A stretch of DNA of 64,000 bases from Lasioglossum baleicum (GCF_051020765.1 NC_134932.1:3782001-3846000), one strand, 5' to 3'. Positions 19,032 through 31,604 are shown, numbered from the stretch's first letter. Notes: a model not told the origin generated them from the letters alone. Numbers and translations: made by a program.

Positions 19032-19632
19032 GAATAGGAGAGTAAGAGAATAATTTGGTGGCGCGGTAGTTTCGGTAAATCGGGATTCGACGGCGCGGCG
19101 GCAGACATATGTAGTCCGCCGCGCCGCGTCGTACGGCATGTTCAGCTTTCTAATTACAAAGCCAAGGGGATGGCAAAGATTGAGCTCTCGGCGGCGAATG
19201 AATGTTATAGTATAGCACCTGCACGTCGGCTTTCAAAGCAACGGGCGCGGCCGCGGGCGCGGGGGTCGCGACGGAACTCGGAACACCGGGGCTGGGGTCC
19301 ACGGAAGTTCTGCCCGACTGCAGCCAGCAAGCCAAGTGCAAACAAAAGGATAACCGATTCGCAGTCGACGCACAATCCCAACGGTAATTAGCTGATTACA
19401 AGCCGTCCACCCTCCCGCGGGAATATTTCCATTTCGCGACGCCACATTCTCTAATTATGCGGCAACGTCGTTTGAACAAAGGAAGCCATGTTTTCCTTGA
19501 CCACGACGGGGGCGGATGAACAGATTGCCGTGTTCGGCTGGTGGCTCGGTGTTAAATTGTGCGTATCGAAGGGCCAGGATCTACACAAGTTCGCGCACCA
19601 ACAGTTCGACCCGCTTTCAAACAGTTTTATGT
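19032..19632. other. Gene-free stretch with a CGGCG hairpin
   Basis: An 11-bp GC stem (19091-19101 with 19116-19126) encloses a 14-nt loop holding CATATG. The rest is GC-rich unique-looking sequence with no supported gene. Confidence 0.45.
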
Positions 19633-20160
19633 TTAACCATTTGCGGACCAAGATTTTTTTAAATGTTAAAGAATATATTGCTCATAGAAGCTCATAGAAA
19701 TCGTACATTTCATATGCAGTAACCTAATATAGATGATTGCATAAGTTCGTGCCCGATTTAAAAATGAAATTTGATGGTTAAATTTTAAAGAATACACCAT
19801 TGTTAATCAATTATATTTATTAGTCAATTATATGATATGTACAGTCAACGTTCTTTTCTACAATTAGAAAAGAATGGAGACTATTGTATAATTTTCTTTA
19901 CACTCCGCCGCGCCGCGCCGTGCAGTACAGTTTACGACATCCATGAAAATCGGGCACAAACTTATGCAATCATCTGATAGGATCATTAAAAAAAGAATGC
20001 AATTTTGATTTAGCTCCTGTGTCCTGCAAACAATGCTAACATTTTTCATTTCGCGTAAAGATCCGCGGTCTATTTATCATGTTCGCAATTACATTATTTG
20101 TCTGCAACATTAGGAATTGAATGACCGTCAATGTGACGACATTCATCCGCAAAGGGTTAA
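19633..20160. mobile_element. Candidate TTAA-flanked MITE, 528 bp, with CGGATC-family copy inside
   Basis: The left end is TTAACCATTTGCGGACC and the right end in reverse is TTAACCCTTTGCGGATG, agreeing at 14 of the first 15 positions. Inside, a CGGATC-family body (GCTCCTGTGTCCTGCA at about 20015, AAAGATCCGCGGTCT at 20057) and a CGCCG pentamer run (19906-19920) are found. No transposase is present. Confidence 0.65.
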
Positions 20161-22151
20161 TTGAAAAAGAAGTTATTATTTTTTCTTGTCCCGACCCTTA
20201 CAAAATAATTATAAAGTTTGCACAAAGAATTTAATAAGGTGTTTAAGGCTGATATGTACATGTTTCGCGAGGAAGCGCGGGTCGGCGTGTTTCAAATTAA
20301 CGACGAGTCCCTGCGCAAAATGTATCTATATCGCGGCAAAGGAAATTATATATAGAAATCGTATAGCTGTCGTCGCCGGAACGAGGAGCCGAAGTGGTCC
20401 AGCGTGGAGAGGAGCACGCGTTCCGTCGTTTTGCTTGGTCGCCACCGGCCGCGCATTATCTTATTGCTGGATGCTTGTTGTCCCGTGCGAACGTACACGA
20501 ATTTTCAACGGTCTATAGCGCATAAAGGAGCCCGGAGGTTTCGAGAACATATGGAATTACCGGAGAGTACGATGGACGGACGAATTGAACACGCCGTCCC
20601 GCGCCGCGCACCGGAGAACAGCTGCCGTCACACGCACCACGTGTGTGCCTACGCTTCTACAATTATAGGTTGCTCTACACTCTACCTATACAAATAGCCG
20701 GTAATTCCGCGGAAACCGAGATGCGCCAATGGATGCTCGATGGATGGCATTCTGTTATTAACAGAACTCCGAAGAACAGAAGCCGCACTCCGTTGCATCG
20801 CGTCGCATTTCCTATTTATGTAATACGATCGGAACGGTACAACAGCATTCTTCAGTTCTTCTTATGCACACACATGGATGCATAAAATCCGTGAAAAATG
20901 TCAAGGAAACAGGGCGTGACGTTTGTCATTTGCGTACTGAATCTCCTCAGTTCCCAACAGTGCTTTAACCATCCCCAGCCACTTTATTCCATCTTCTTTA
21001 ATCATCTCTGGCCACCCTCCGCAGGCATCCCTGTGATCATGTATGGCTTCGCTCCGAAGTTATTACTTAAAGCTTGACGCTCTGGAGTTTCTCGATGACC
21101 CTTCAGAGGCTTTTACTTATATACCTGTACATATATGTATAAAGAGAAGAGTAGACGATCAACCGAGACTTTCCGGAGAAGGTCGGCGAAGTACGCCTTT
21201 GAAACGGGGCCGTAATCAATTTAAATAATGAAACTTCAATGGAAACGGTGCGTTGACAGTGGACGAAAATCGAAAAATCGGTCTTTACACTTTAAAAATC
21301 TTATAGTTTCATAATCGCTACTGAAACACCCCTAACTGCTGCTGCTGTTATTTGCGAAACGTCGTTCGAAATGGAAAACATCGCAGCCACAGCACGGAAA
21401 CGCGGCGCAAGAATCAACATAATAATCTTCCTTTAATATTCAGCATTCCGTTGCGCAAAGTCTTCGCATAATGCTGGCTGTGCACTCCGTAGGAGCATAT
21501 TTTCGTCTAATACATATAGAGGTTCGCTCCGACATGTTTACATTGGATTACGAATAATGGCCGGGGCGAGGAAGATCAAAAGAAGATCCGGGCCGAGACG
21601 AAAAACCATGGGTTTCCACGGGGAACCGGGCTGGGGCAATGCTTCTTTTGAGAAAACTTTTCGACGGGCCAAACGAGGAAGAAGAAATTGCTGGCCGCCG
21701 CACTGCCGTGCCGGGAAATCCAGCGGGCATTTTTCAAATCCTGGATTTAATGGATCCTGGCGAGCAGAAAACTCCTGCGGCGCGGCGTTGCCCGGCGAAA
21801 GAACGGGCCGAGACCGAGCCGCTCGAGTGGCTCCGCGTTCATTAAAATGCATGAAGAAGAAACATTGTGCGAGTCCGTATTTACAGAGCCATTAGTAATT
21901 ATGGAGGCCGGGCCCGACTCGTTGTTTATTGAAAGCTATCTCGCTCCGCTAACTCACTTTATCGAGCGGATTACTAAACATTGAACCAACAAATTATCGA
22001 ATTAACACGGAACACGAGCGAGCAAAATGCCTGAACACACGCAAAAATGGAAACCACGATCGCTGTGAAACACGATCAATGTGCAACACTATTTATTGTA
22101 AAAACTAATGCGAATTGAATCCAGCACACATTATATATAATATAATTGAGT
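20161..22151. other. Gene-free stretch
   Basis: No supported gene; frames around 20400-20700 and 21540-21890 overlap on both strands and reflect GC content. Sequence near 20216-20247 (GCACAAAG-AATAAGGTGTTTAA) resembles the right end of the 6866-7204 element. Confidence 0.4.
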
Positions 22152-22358
22152 AATTCAAATTCAATTCTCAGCAACCCAATCTAAATCGAAATTCAACTTT
22201 CGATCAGCAACTCAATTCAAATCAAAATTCAACTGTTGATATTATAATTATATTTAAATCTAAATTCAAATTCAACTCTCAGTAACCCAATTTAAATCGG
22301 AATTCAACTTTGAATCCAGTATATTTAAATTCTTTAATTCACATTCAATGCTCAGCAA
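22152..22358. repeat. Degenerate AT-rich tandem repeat
   Basis: ATTCAAATTCAA-TCTCAG-AACCCAAT-TAAATCG-AATTCAACTTT recurs at 22153-22204 and 22263-22313, with shorter variants at 22205-22235 and 22335-22358. The period is about 110 bp with internal sub-repeats of AATTCAA. Confidence 0.7.
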
Positions 22359-23833
22359 CATTATCTCGAATTCTCGAATTATCAGCGAATTCTCGAGATC
22401 TCTGGAGAATGGTGGTAAATCGAATTCGGAGAAGAAGGCTCGTAACATTTTTTGCGGCGTACAAAGTAGAAAATAATTCTGCGGAGCGTGGAAGGTGGTA
22501 GAGAATGCATCATTGAACGATTTGCAGGAGGCCGACGGTTCTCCTTCGCGGGACAAAGTGTTTACAGAGCTTATTGTTAGACTTTCCATAGACGAAGCAA
22601 TTTGCGAGGCATTCATTTTTCTCCGGAGCATTACGCACCAGCGAAATAATATAATGTACGAGTCCGGCCAACTTTCCACCGACAGGGTCCGCCATTACGC
22701 AAGAACAAGGGGTTGCTAATTGCCTTGCACCTGCACCCGTCCGCGGTCGCAAGACGCGTTCTTGTAAGACGTCTCGCTCCAGCGAACGTTCACCAAGACC
22801 AGGGACGATTTAATGACTTTGCCCTTAAACAGTTTAACGAGCTGGATGTTCTCCGGGACGCTGCACTGGCTGCGCGCGCTCTCAACCTTCGAGGGCTTAG
22901 CCAACAGCTACGAGGAACACCAGTACTGACTGGGTCTGGTCAGACCCACGCACAATGGTTCCAATCTTTTAAAACTCGATACAATATACATACATATACA
23001 GTTAGGAGCATAACTGATCACACAAACTTTAATTTCTCTGTAAGGCTAGAAGAATTTGTCTGCGTAAGTATCTGTGCAATTTCATCGAGTCTTAAAAGAT
23101 AAGCATATACAATACTTAAAGTATTTCAAACATGTGAACAACATTTTCGAAACTGAAGATTCTAAATTCCTTACTGTTCACAGTCGATTACAATGAACAA
23201 GTTAACGAAATAATGAAAATATCGAAACGGAGAACGGGATGAAAGCGAACGTTGGTTTAAGTGTAAGTCCACGAGTCGCTCAACGAAAATTTGAACAAGC
23301 GTGACCGCGTTCACATGATTAACCACGAGGGTAATTAATCTCTGGAGGATTCGCTCGATTATACGTACACGGCACAGGCACGCAACAAATTCTCATTTAG
23401 TGAACAGTTTCGTGTGCACGCGGCACGAATTATTCCGCGATTATTAGCGATTACAGGACAGTGTGCAACGCAAGGAACGCCGTGAAGAGTCGATGATAAT
23501 TTAACTACCTCGAGCGTTTAACCACTTTAAATATAATTTAACGAGGCGAGCCTCTTTAAGGTTGCAGCCGTGCCTATTTGCATAGACATACGCGCGTGTG
23601 CATGCGTGTATACATATTGTAACGACGCAGCGCGACCAACAAGACTCGCGACACCGACGTAATATCTGCGTAACTTTCGCGGATGCTCTTACGCTATTTT
23701 GTTTTTCGTTTCGCGGCTTAAAGAGATATTCTGATTTTTCGTTTCCAAAAAGCGACTTTTGTGTTTCGCACTTTTTCGGAAAGTGAAGGTGTCGTAGTCA
23801 CGTGTGCGAAAGGATTTTATTTAATTCGTACAA
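22359..23833. other. Gene-free stretch
   Basis: No supported gene. Frames of 120-135 codons at 22272-22679 and 22713-23102 lack motifs and start at non-ATG or arbitrary codons. Confidence 0.4.
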
Positions 23834-24071
23834 TTAACTCCTTGCCCTACAATATCGTGTCAGCCACGTGAACAAGATTCTGAAGAATATACAATATGTG
23901 TATTATAAATTTTCTTTAAATCGAAATAAAATTCTATTTTGGTTTTGTTCATGTTGGAGAATTGGAGAACATGTAGGCATACAATATTTTCTCCCTTCTT
24001 AAGAAATTACGAACTGCAAAAGAAGTTCTAATCACTGAAACCGTAAAATAAATCGCAGGGCAATGGGTTAA
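23834..24071. mobile_element. TTAA-flanked MITE, 238 bp, copy 1
   Basis: The left end TTAACTCCTTGCCCTAC and the right end in reverse TTAACCCATTGCCCTGC share 14 of 17 positions, with TTAA on both sides. The body contains ACAATATCGTGTC, GAAATAAAATTCTA and CACTGAAACCGTAAAATAAA, all found again in order at 60650-60898. Confidence 0.8.
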
Positions 24072-25920
24072 CGTAGTATTTATGGCAAAAATGCTATTTC
24101 TACAATCAATCATCACGTTTAACCTACAAACGGTGTACTGAACGTTGACAGCCTGCTTCTGATCTGGTGCGAAATGTCTCAATGGCAAAGAAGGCTGCCA
24201 AAAGATGACAGAATATTTGAATGACTAATAAAACCCTAATAGAAACCAGGCCAAGGGGCTCGAGAAGACTTAGAAATGAAGAACCAATAAGAAGAAAATC
24301 GCTGATCCCAAGGACCCGAGAAAGTAGGCCCTCAACCTTGAAATCTCAGGTTAGAGAAACCTCGTTTCCGGACTCAAAAGAATAGATCCTAAATCCAAAG
24401 ATCCGAGAAGACCACAAGAAGCTCGGATAATTCAGTCCTCGGCATCGAGTGTGTCAGCACCTGTGCATTCGGAGTTCTCGGAATGAAAATGATCGTAAAG
24501 TGTCGACAACCCCGCGTGGGGTACAAAAATAATGTTGAGGCGCGAAGTTTCTCACAGGCTTTTTAACTGCGATTTGTATCAACGAAGCAAAAGCTTTAGA
24601 GAGTCGGACACGAATGTTTGTTATCTCATGCTGTCGCTTCTTTTGTAGCTTATAGTACGATGTTCGCGCATGCTTTCACTGTTTCGTGGTTCTATTTTTG
24701 CTGAATGTTTTCGTGAACGTGCCACTGAAAGATTCAAATTGTTTCTACAATTACACATACGATAATTTCTACAAACTGTAACGTGGAAAGATGAACATTT
24801 TACTGATATCGTAACTCCAGTCCTGACTTTTCGAGAGAGCAATCGCATTCTGCCGTGCTCGTTACGTTTTATTCCTCAGTCACCTGCGGCAACGTTAGAG
24901 GGCTGTCGCCGAGGACATCCATATCTTTTTGCGAAGGGAACTTTCTGATTTATTTACATCAACGACGTCGGCGCGGCGTCGCGCGGGCAAACTTCTTCCC
25001 TTTAAATTTCTGTTTGATCGTAATTCCCTCCTTCATCTTTGATCAAGCTTCTCGTTTGAATTCTCGCGACCCTCTCATAGAGAGTTAGTCACTCTCACTG
25101 CGACTCATTGCCCCGGGAGACATCCTCCGAACGTATACATATTTACTTAACCCGCCAATGACGTTGGTACAGAGAAAGTTAGCTACAACGTCTGAATAGT
25201 GTTCAATGATTCGAGTCTTTGCTGTCACAAAAAATTGTGTCTGTTCCTAACGGATGCAAACGGTCCCATCCGATGGTTTTCCTTCGACGGCATTTAAATT
25301 GTGTATGGTGGTTTAAATGACGATGAACGTTTAGTGCGCAAGGTAGGACAGCGTATGGGAAAGAAAGAGACGCGGAGAGTCGCAGTCGCCGGCACAGTTC
25401 TAAGACCGGCGCGTGGTCTCGCTCTCGCTTTACAAAAAATACCTATCCGTCTACGACCGACGCGACCGAATCCCCCCCGAGGCTTTTGCGTCAATGGAGA
25501 CATTACTGTACTTGAAAAAAAATCAAAATTTGATTTCTTATAATTTTCTACAGGGGACAACTGAGTGCAAAGTCGCGTCGCGTCACGTCCGTCAGAGAAG
25601 TGTCCCGAGCATATGCTAGTAAAAGTTCCATAAAAAAAATGGATCAACTAAGGCATCGGCAGATCGGCGGAGAGAAAGAACCGCGCGCAATTTGAAAGTA
25701 ACCGTGTCTGACATCTGAGTCACGCGTTAAACTGTGTCAGAAAATCGCGCAGACGGTGACTGGAAGGCTGGCGAAGCAAGGAGGAGACTCCCGGTGCGTT
25801 CCACCGGTGTTGGATTTTTCGTATTGGCAATTAGCGGGGCGAGTGCCACCGCCAAGCAACACGGAGGGAAAAAGGAGGCGAGGCGAAACGAATGTGGAAG
25901 AAACAAGACGGCAAAACGGA

Positions 25921-25925
<5 letters not shown>
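24072..25925. other. Gene-free stretch
   Basis: No supported gene. Degenerate words such as CCAAGGACCCGAGAA recur near 24250-24420. A CGTCG run lies at 25572-25588 and TTAACCCGCCAATGACG at about 25148 looks like a lone TTAA-element end. Confidence 0.35.

Positions 25926-25976
<51 letters not shown>
25926..25976. repeat. (GA)n microsatellite
   Basis: Perfect GA tract of about 50 bp, source of artificial Arg/Glu and Leu/Ser frames. Confidence 0.96.
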
Positions 25977-25981
<5 letters not shown>

Positions 25982-28562
25982 CGATGCTAAAGTATTTATA
26001 CATATATCTTCGCATTCCCGGCTGCCGGAGACAGGGGCTTTTCCTAGTAAACCCGGAATAGGTACCAAACAGATGAGCCTCGAAAAGAGGATGAGAATTT
26101 CTCTCGGCCGCCCATTACGGGGTCACATTGTTGATGATGATTTGTTTTCCCTGCCTCGGACGCGAAACCTGCAAACACCTGTCCCACGAACACTTCCGAG
26201 AACTACAGTCCTTGTTCGGAAGTAGTTACCGCATCCGCCGGTAAATATTATTCGGTCCACGGAAGATGGTCTCGTAAAACTGTTCTTTCGCTTAGCATTT
26301 CCAATGCGTTAGTCTCAACAGCGACGAGAATAGTACGGTGATGTCTCGATACATGTACATGCAAATTTCCGAACCGAAATATCACTTATTGCGGGTACAG
26401 ACGCCATTAATAGCGTTAAATGATCCATTAACGTGAAATTTCAGTTTTAGTGGTCTTTCCACGAAAGGCGCAAGCCAATTACTAAATTAATTAACTAGCG
26501 CGCGAACCATTCAAAAGCAGTTACCGTTAGCGACACAGACGCATAAGAAATTGATGAAGGAAGAACCTTGGGGACAAGAGAATGCATCGACCTTGGATAC
26601 ATGCAAGATCAGCGCGAAGAGGCTTGGAGCGTGAAAAGGTGAAGGCCGAACCTTGTCGAAGGCCTGTTCGAGCCCACACAAGACGCCCGCGATTACTTCA
26701 AAAACGGCCGCAATTAACGCGGATTATTAATTAAGCCGCCGACGATTTTATCGAGTGGAGCTTTTACCGAGCGAGCCGCGTCGAATCTCGCACGATTTAT
26801 ACCTAACTGCGCCGCTAAATTATAGGTTAATGTGTAATTCGATTTAATTGCTCCCCGTGAACAGCCCAGCGGAGTAATTCGGTGTAACGTAGCCACACAG
26901 GGAAATTAACTATCCCCATAACAATATTCTTCGATCGTAACGAGAGATATTCTCCGATTATATTCTGAACATACAATACACGACGCGCGTCTCTTTTGAA
27001 TCGCCCCGTACAATGATCATAATGTATCGTTGATTTTTCTGCCGGCACCATCAATTACCCGACATTCGTTTTACCGATAGAAAGTACAGATGTAACAGAT
27101 GTGCAGGTAAAAGTCGCGAAGTAGGATAAGGCTACCGAGAGCTGTAACAAAGTGAAAATGCATAAACACGAAAATAGGCTAATCGTGAGATCAATTTTTA
27201 CAGTGTGTCGGAGTCCGTGATTAATGTAGAAGGAACATACATGTAAGAATGTAGTAATGAAAACTCGTGAAACTTCTTTCTTAAATCAGCAACTCCAGCC
27301 GACTTGTCCAGCGCAGCTTCCGGGAATGAAAAATTTCGTGAATCTATTCACCGTAAGTTCTTTCATTGATCCATATATGTAGATCGTACCTGTGCTCCAC
27401 GGGAAACAGTGCCAAGGCAACGCGAAGCAAAACAACAGAGCGCGCAAAATTGATTCAGCATCGTTTATGCAAAATACGAGGTCGCATTTATGAGCGTTAG
27501 CAAACGTGTTGACACAGAGACATCTCGATCCTTGTGTTCTCGTTACAGAGCAATTTTTGAGTTTGCCAAACGGCGCGGTAAACAGCGATAAATTCCGCCT
27601 CGCGCGTCCGCCATTCGTCTTGAACGTGATCGCGTCTAGAGTGGCGTACTCGCGCGTCGGTTTACGGCGTCGTCTGCGCCGCTTCGATAATATATCACAA
27701 TTATTATGAAAGGACTACAATGATCCATATTTACTGTCAGATTACGTTGCACGGCTGAATTAGCAGCAATGCATCACACGCCGCTTAACGATTTCTAGCT
27801 ACATAGCAAGCGCTCGCGAGCGGCCCGGCGCGATCTATTTACTTCGTGAAGTCAGCCGGTAACGTTGTGCTCTGAATTATTAAGCAACTTCTAAGCAAAC
27901 GGGGGATGACAGTGCCTGCACCACGCAGCTTGGAGAATTGCCACATCTCCGTTGGCATCCGGGCCAGACAGCGATTCTGCGCGGCCATTGAAACGCTAAC
28001 GTCGGACTTCTTGCACGATTGCGCCCGCGATTCTGCTGACCGTATCTCCTCTTTAAAAGTCGCTCGTTACTCGATGGAGACTGAAATATCTCGCTTACCA
28101 AATCTACCAGGAAACTTCGACGTAACGCACCCGATCGCGTAGAACCCGGTCTCGTAAATCATTTTGCCGTATCCTTCCGGCTCTACGTTTCTTTCCACCT
28201 TAATCTATCTTCTTGCTGTACCGTGCGGCTCCGAAAACTGTCGGCACATTAAACTTCTTTCATATACTTCGTATCAATAACCTACATTTTCTTGATCATT
28301 TCAATCAAACGTTTCTGTTCTGAACAAAAACTATTTATGGATGTTCAACGCTTATGTCGGAGTGATTCTTGGATTCGTGACAGTGTTAACGTTTCATAGT
28401 GATCTGCGACGCAGTTCTGAACTGCACGTTGACGACCGACCACTCTGAAACCTAATTTTACTCCAACCTGTCGCGAATGATTTTACGATGAACACTTTGA
28501 TATTCGCTTTAAACGGTCGAAATGAATAATAAAACGGGAGGGTTGTTATAATTTTAACTATA
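25977..28562. other. Gene-free stretch
   Basis: I see nothing beyond unique-looking, moderately AT-rich DNA. Open frames are below 80 codons and without motifs. Confidence 0.4.
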
Positions 28563-29333
28563 CAGGGTATTTGCGAAATCGTGGTACAACAGTGAAAGGG
28601 ATGATTCCTCGCATAAAATCTAGTCGAAAATAAGGAATACAGTATTTTTATACAAGGCTTCGTTTTTGGGAAAATCGAGTTTGAAAGAAAATATATATTC
28701 TGCTATGCTAAATTGATACCGTAATATTTTTATTGCAATCTATAATATTTATACTGAATATTTTCACATGATTTGGCCTGTAAATGTTTTAAAATTTTAG
28801 TTTAAAGGAATCTAAACTGTGTTGTTATTTTTGTTTTTGCGCCTGGCAACACGAAACGTCGCATGATGCGAAATAGCCAATCACAGGATGCGTGGGTTCA
28901 TTGTAGCAACCAATCAGGGAAGCCTTGACGGTCTTTACAAACAGTTTCATCGTTGTTTTAGTCAGGCATTGTGTTTTCAGAAGTGAGGACCATAGTAAAG
29001 TTTTTAAAAGTGTGAATAACGACTGCAAAATGGCTTCGAATACCTCGAAACGTGTTGAAATTGTAATTTTTATTGTATATTAAAAGTATGGCTGTAAATG
29101 GTATTTCTACTGATTTTATTATATAAGCGACGTCCGAAAATTAGGAAACAATGATTAGAATATAAAATATAAATGATTATATGATATATTAAATAATTTG
29201 AATAAATGCGAAATTTAAGTAAAAATTTAAAAGTGTCGATTTTCTCCTTTCCGTATTATTCCTAATTTTCGACTAGATTTTATGCGAGGAATCATCCCCT
29301 TGCCGGTTGTGCCGCGATTTCGCGAACACCCTG
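28563..29333. mobile_element. Nonautonomous DNA transposon with about 78-bp terminal inverted repeats
   Basis: The left end begins CAGGGTATTTGCGAAATCG and the right end in reverse CAGGGTGTTCGCGAAATCG. The match continues for about 78 bp, including a perfect stretch through GATGATTCCTCGCATAAAAT. TA lies outside both ends (28561-28562 and 29334-29335), the Tc1/mariner-type target. Inside, a 17-codon frame starts at ATG 29031 and ends in TAA, perhaps the remnant of a transposase start. The interior words TTTTTGGGAAAATCGAGTTT recur in the 51863-52097 element. The superfamily is not certain. Confidence 0.8.
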
Positions 29334-30131
29334 TATGAAAAGCGCCTCCTCTTTGCGATTGATTTCCGGTTATCCGCACCACGGCGAAAATGAACCGTAA
29401 AAATAAGGAACGCCGACAAAGATCGTGAACTTACTTCGGTGCGGAGCATCGATCGTTCATTTTCGAAAGCTGGGTTGCAGAGCGCGCGATGTGACAGCGG
29501 CCGGTTTAACGCACGTCATTCAAACGCCGCTCCGGTCCCAAGAAGATACATCAGATTCGGACTATTTTCGCGACGTAGATTTCCCTGTCCGTAGCATTTC
29601 ACGTGTCACGCGGCGCGGCGCGGCGGAGGGCGTATTTCACGCTGCCAATCCGCGTTTCGCCGTGCAAACAAGAGCAAACCGAAAAAGAGACGATGCTTCA
29701 GCAGCAACAGCAGCAGCAGCAGCAGGCGTTGGAACGATCGGCCGAGTAAACGCACCTGCTTCGGCTTTAAGTGTCCGGGTAAACGCGCGCGGACCCATTT
29801 GCATGTGCAACGGCCGACGAAGATCTTGATGGGAACACGATACATAGTTATCTAGACCGAAACGGGGATGGCGCACACGCCTCGAGACGCGATAAAACGC
29901 GCGCACGCGATGCGATCCGTCGCGCTGGTGGTCCCCTTTGCAACTGTAAAGGTTGGATCTCCTGAGCACGTCTGGACGCAGCGTTTTGCGACCCTGGGCT
30001 AACTAATACTCCATTCGTGTCAAACTTCATCAGAAGTGGTGGCTTGTGTCTGGACGCGTGCGTCTGCTGCAAAACGAAGATTTTCGATCGAGTTATCGTC
30101 AGGGAACAGTTTCCTGGCGATAGTTTATGTC
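29334..30131. other. Gene-free, GC-rich stretch
   Basis: It contains a CGGCG run (29610-29626) and a CAG tract (29700-29725). The 134-codon frame at 29425-29829 is driven by these and carries no domain. Confidence 0.4.
29700..29725. repeat. (CAG)n trinucleotide tract
   Basis: About eight CAG/CAA units. They encode Ala, Gln or Ser runs depending on frame, with no gene around them supported. Confidence 0.9.
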
Positions 30132-30286
30132 TAGACTGCGGATCTTTATGCAAAATAGAAAATGTTCGCATTGATTGCAGAACACAGGAGCCAAATAAAA
30201 ATTGTATTCTTATTTTATTGATCCTATTAAGCTGAAACTAATACATTGATGTTTTACATATTTTCCACATGTCCACTGCTTTAAAC
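30132..30286 (+). mobile_element. CGGATC-family MITE copy
   Basis: It begins CTAGACTGCGGATCTTTATG. Reversed, its far part (AAGCAGTGGACAT, ATCAATGTATTAGTTTCAG) matches the interior of 30420-30631, which lies in the opposite orientation 140 bp away. The far terminal repeat is missing or degraded. Confidence 0.7.
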
Positions 30287-30419
30287 CTTTGCACTCGGAG
30301 CTACTTTAACTCGAAAATTAAACATTTCTTCCGACCTACAATAATTTCATTCTATATTAACTTTTTTCTTTAATATAAAAAACTTTCTATAAAAAAAACA
30401 ATACTGAAATGTGTAGTAA

Positions 30420-30631
30420 CTGATTAGTAGTCCGCGGATTTTTTGCATTTATAACAAAAATTGGCACGTACAATTTAAAGCAGTGGACATATTTAAAAAA
30501 TTTAAGAACATCAACGTATTAGTTTCAGTTCAATAAAATGAAACAAGAAAGAAATTTCTGTGTAACCTCTGTGTCTTGAAATCGACGTAGACATTTTTTA
30601 TTTTGCATGAAGATCCGCAGTCTACCGATTA
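30420..30631. mobile_element. CGGATC-family MITE, best-preserved copy, 212 bp
   Basis: Left end CTGATTAGTAGTCCGCGGAT; right end in reverse CTAATCGGTAGACTGCGGAT. The inverted ends extend about 30 bp to TTTGCAT. There is no coding capacity. The target duplication is not clear. This copy defines the family as an inverted-repeat element instead of a simple dispersed motif. Confidence 0.75.
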
Positions 30632-31157
30632 GATACCAACATATTTAACAATGTAAACAACATTGTGTGTAATGGTACAGCATTTTCTAGTGGTTTAACT
30701 GTACCTGCCCATTTCTGTCATGAATGCATAAAATCCGCAGTGTATTTACGACAGCATGTTTCACAAACGAAGCAACCAGATCCCGGTGTAGAAATATTGA
30801 TTCGATGGCGGGATATTAACACCGGATGTAAAGTGTTAAGAAGGTGATGGGCGTGTGCTGTGAGGGCACTCGAAGCTTTTCAGACTCGCCCTTCGTTCGA
30901 ACGGGTTACAATGGGTCTTGGTTGGCTCAAAGAGAGCCGAGTCCTTCGCAATGGTCTTTTGTCTCTGGATAGTTGCGGGTCGCCCACGTGGCGAGGAGAA
31001 TCCAGCACCGGGAAATGCAACGCGTGCACACGTGCATCTATGACGTTGAAGACACGCACGGTTTTCGTGTTTTATGTAAATGCATCCGCGCCGCGAGTCT
31101 GTCGTTCGGTTACACGGTGCATACGCGAGATAGTATGCCTCCTTAAAGGGGGGGGGG
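30632..31157. other. Gene-free stretch with another family end
   Basis: TGAATGCATAAAATCCGCAG at 30721-30740 is a reversed CGGATC-family end. GTAAAGTGTTAA near 30829 resembles the outer TTAA ends at 14350. No gene is supported. Confidence 0.4.
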
Positions 31158-31604
31158 GTAGACTCTCTTTTCCAGGATTTAAAGGGTGCGCCTTCTTATT
31201 TCTCGATAATTCAAGGATGCTGTTTTTTTTTGTAGTCAAAAGCGCTAGATAAAAGATCAATCTAGGCCGCGATCGCCCTAAAAAGTCCTATTTTTGTAGG
31301 CCCTTCAATTTCCAAATACATACGTATGTACATACAGTGAGACCTCGCTTAACGCTGTTTGTATTGGAATTGGAATGTTTCGTTTAGCGCTCGAACTTAT
31401 TGGAACGTAATGCCCGCGTTAAGCGGGGTCTTACTGTATTCGAATTACGCCTCGTAAACGTGAATAGGATTTTTGAGGGCGATCGCGGCCTAGATTGATC
31501 TTTTATCTAGCGCTTTTGACTGCTAAAAACCCCATCTTTGCATTATCGAGAAATGAGAAGGCGCATCCTAGAGCCGCATTGCAATCCTAGAACCGAGTCT
31601 ACCA
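31158..31604. mobile_element. Fold-back element with 140-160-bp inverted arms
   Basis: The left arm (31158-31297) and right arm (31443-31604) are inverted copies, including AGTCAAAAGCGCTAGATAAA, AGATCAATCTAGGCCGCGAT and CGCCTTCT-ATTTCTCGATAAT. The centre is occupied by a small pogo-like MITE. Single arms recur at 12286-12415 and 52014-52070. No coding capacity is seen. Confidence 0.8.
31335..31436. mobile_element. Pogo-like (Tc1/mariner superfamily) MITE, 102 bp
   Basis: The ends CAGTGAGACCTCGCTTAACG and, reversed, CAGTAAGACCCCGCTTAACG differ at two positions. TA flanks both sides (31333-31334 and 31437-31438). The end sequence is of the pogo/Tigger kind. It lies between the arms of the fold-back element. 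Confidence 0.85.

Noticed and set aside
25734..26225. Overlapping 90-160-codon frames on both strands
   Set aside because: They run through the GA microsatellite, giving Arg/Glu and Leu/Ser runs. They are artefacts of the repeat.
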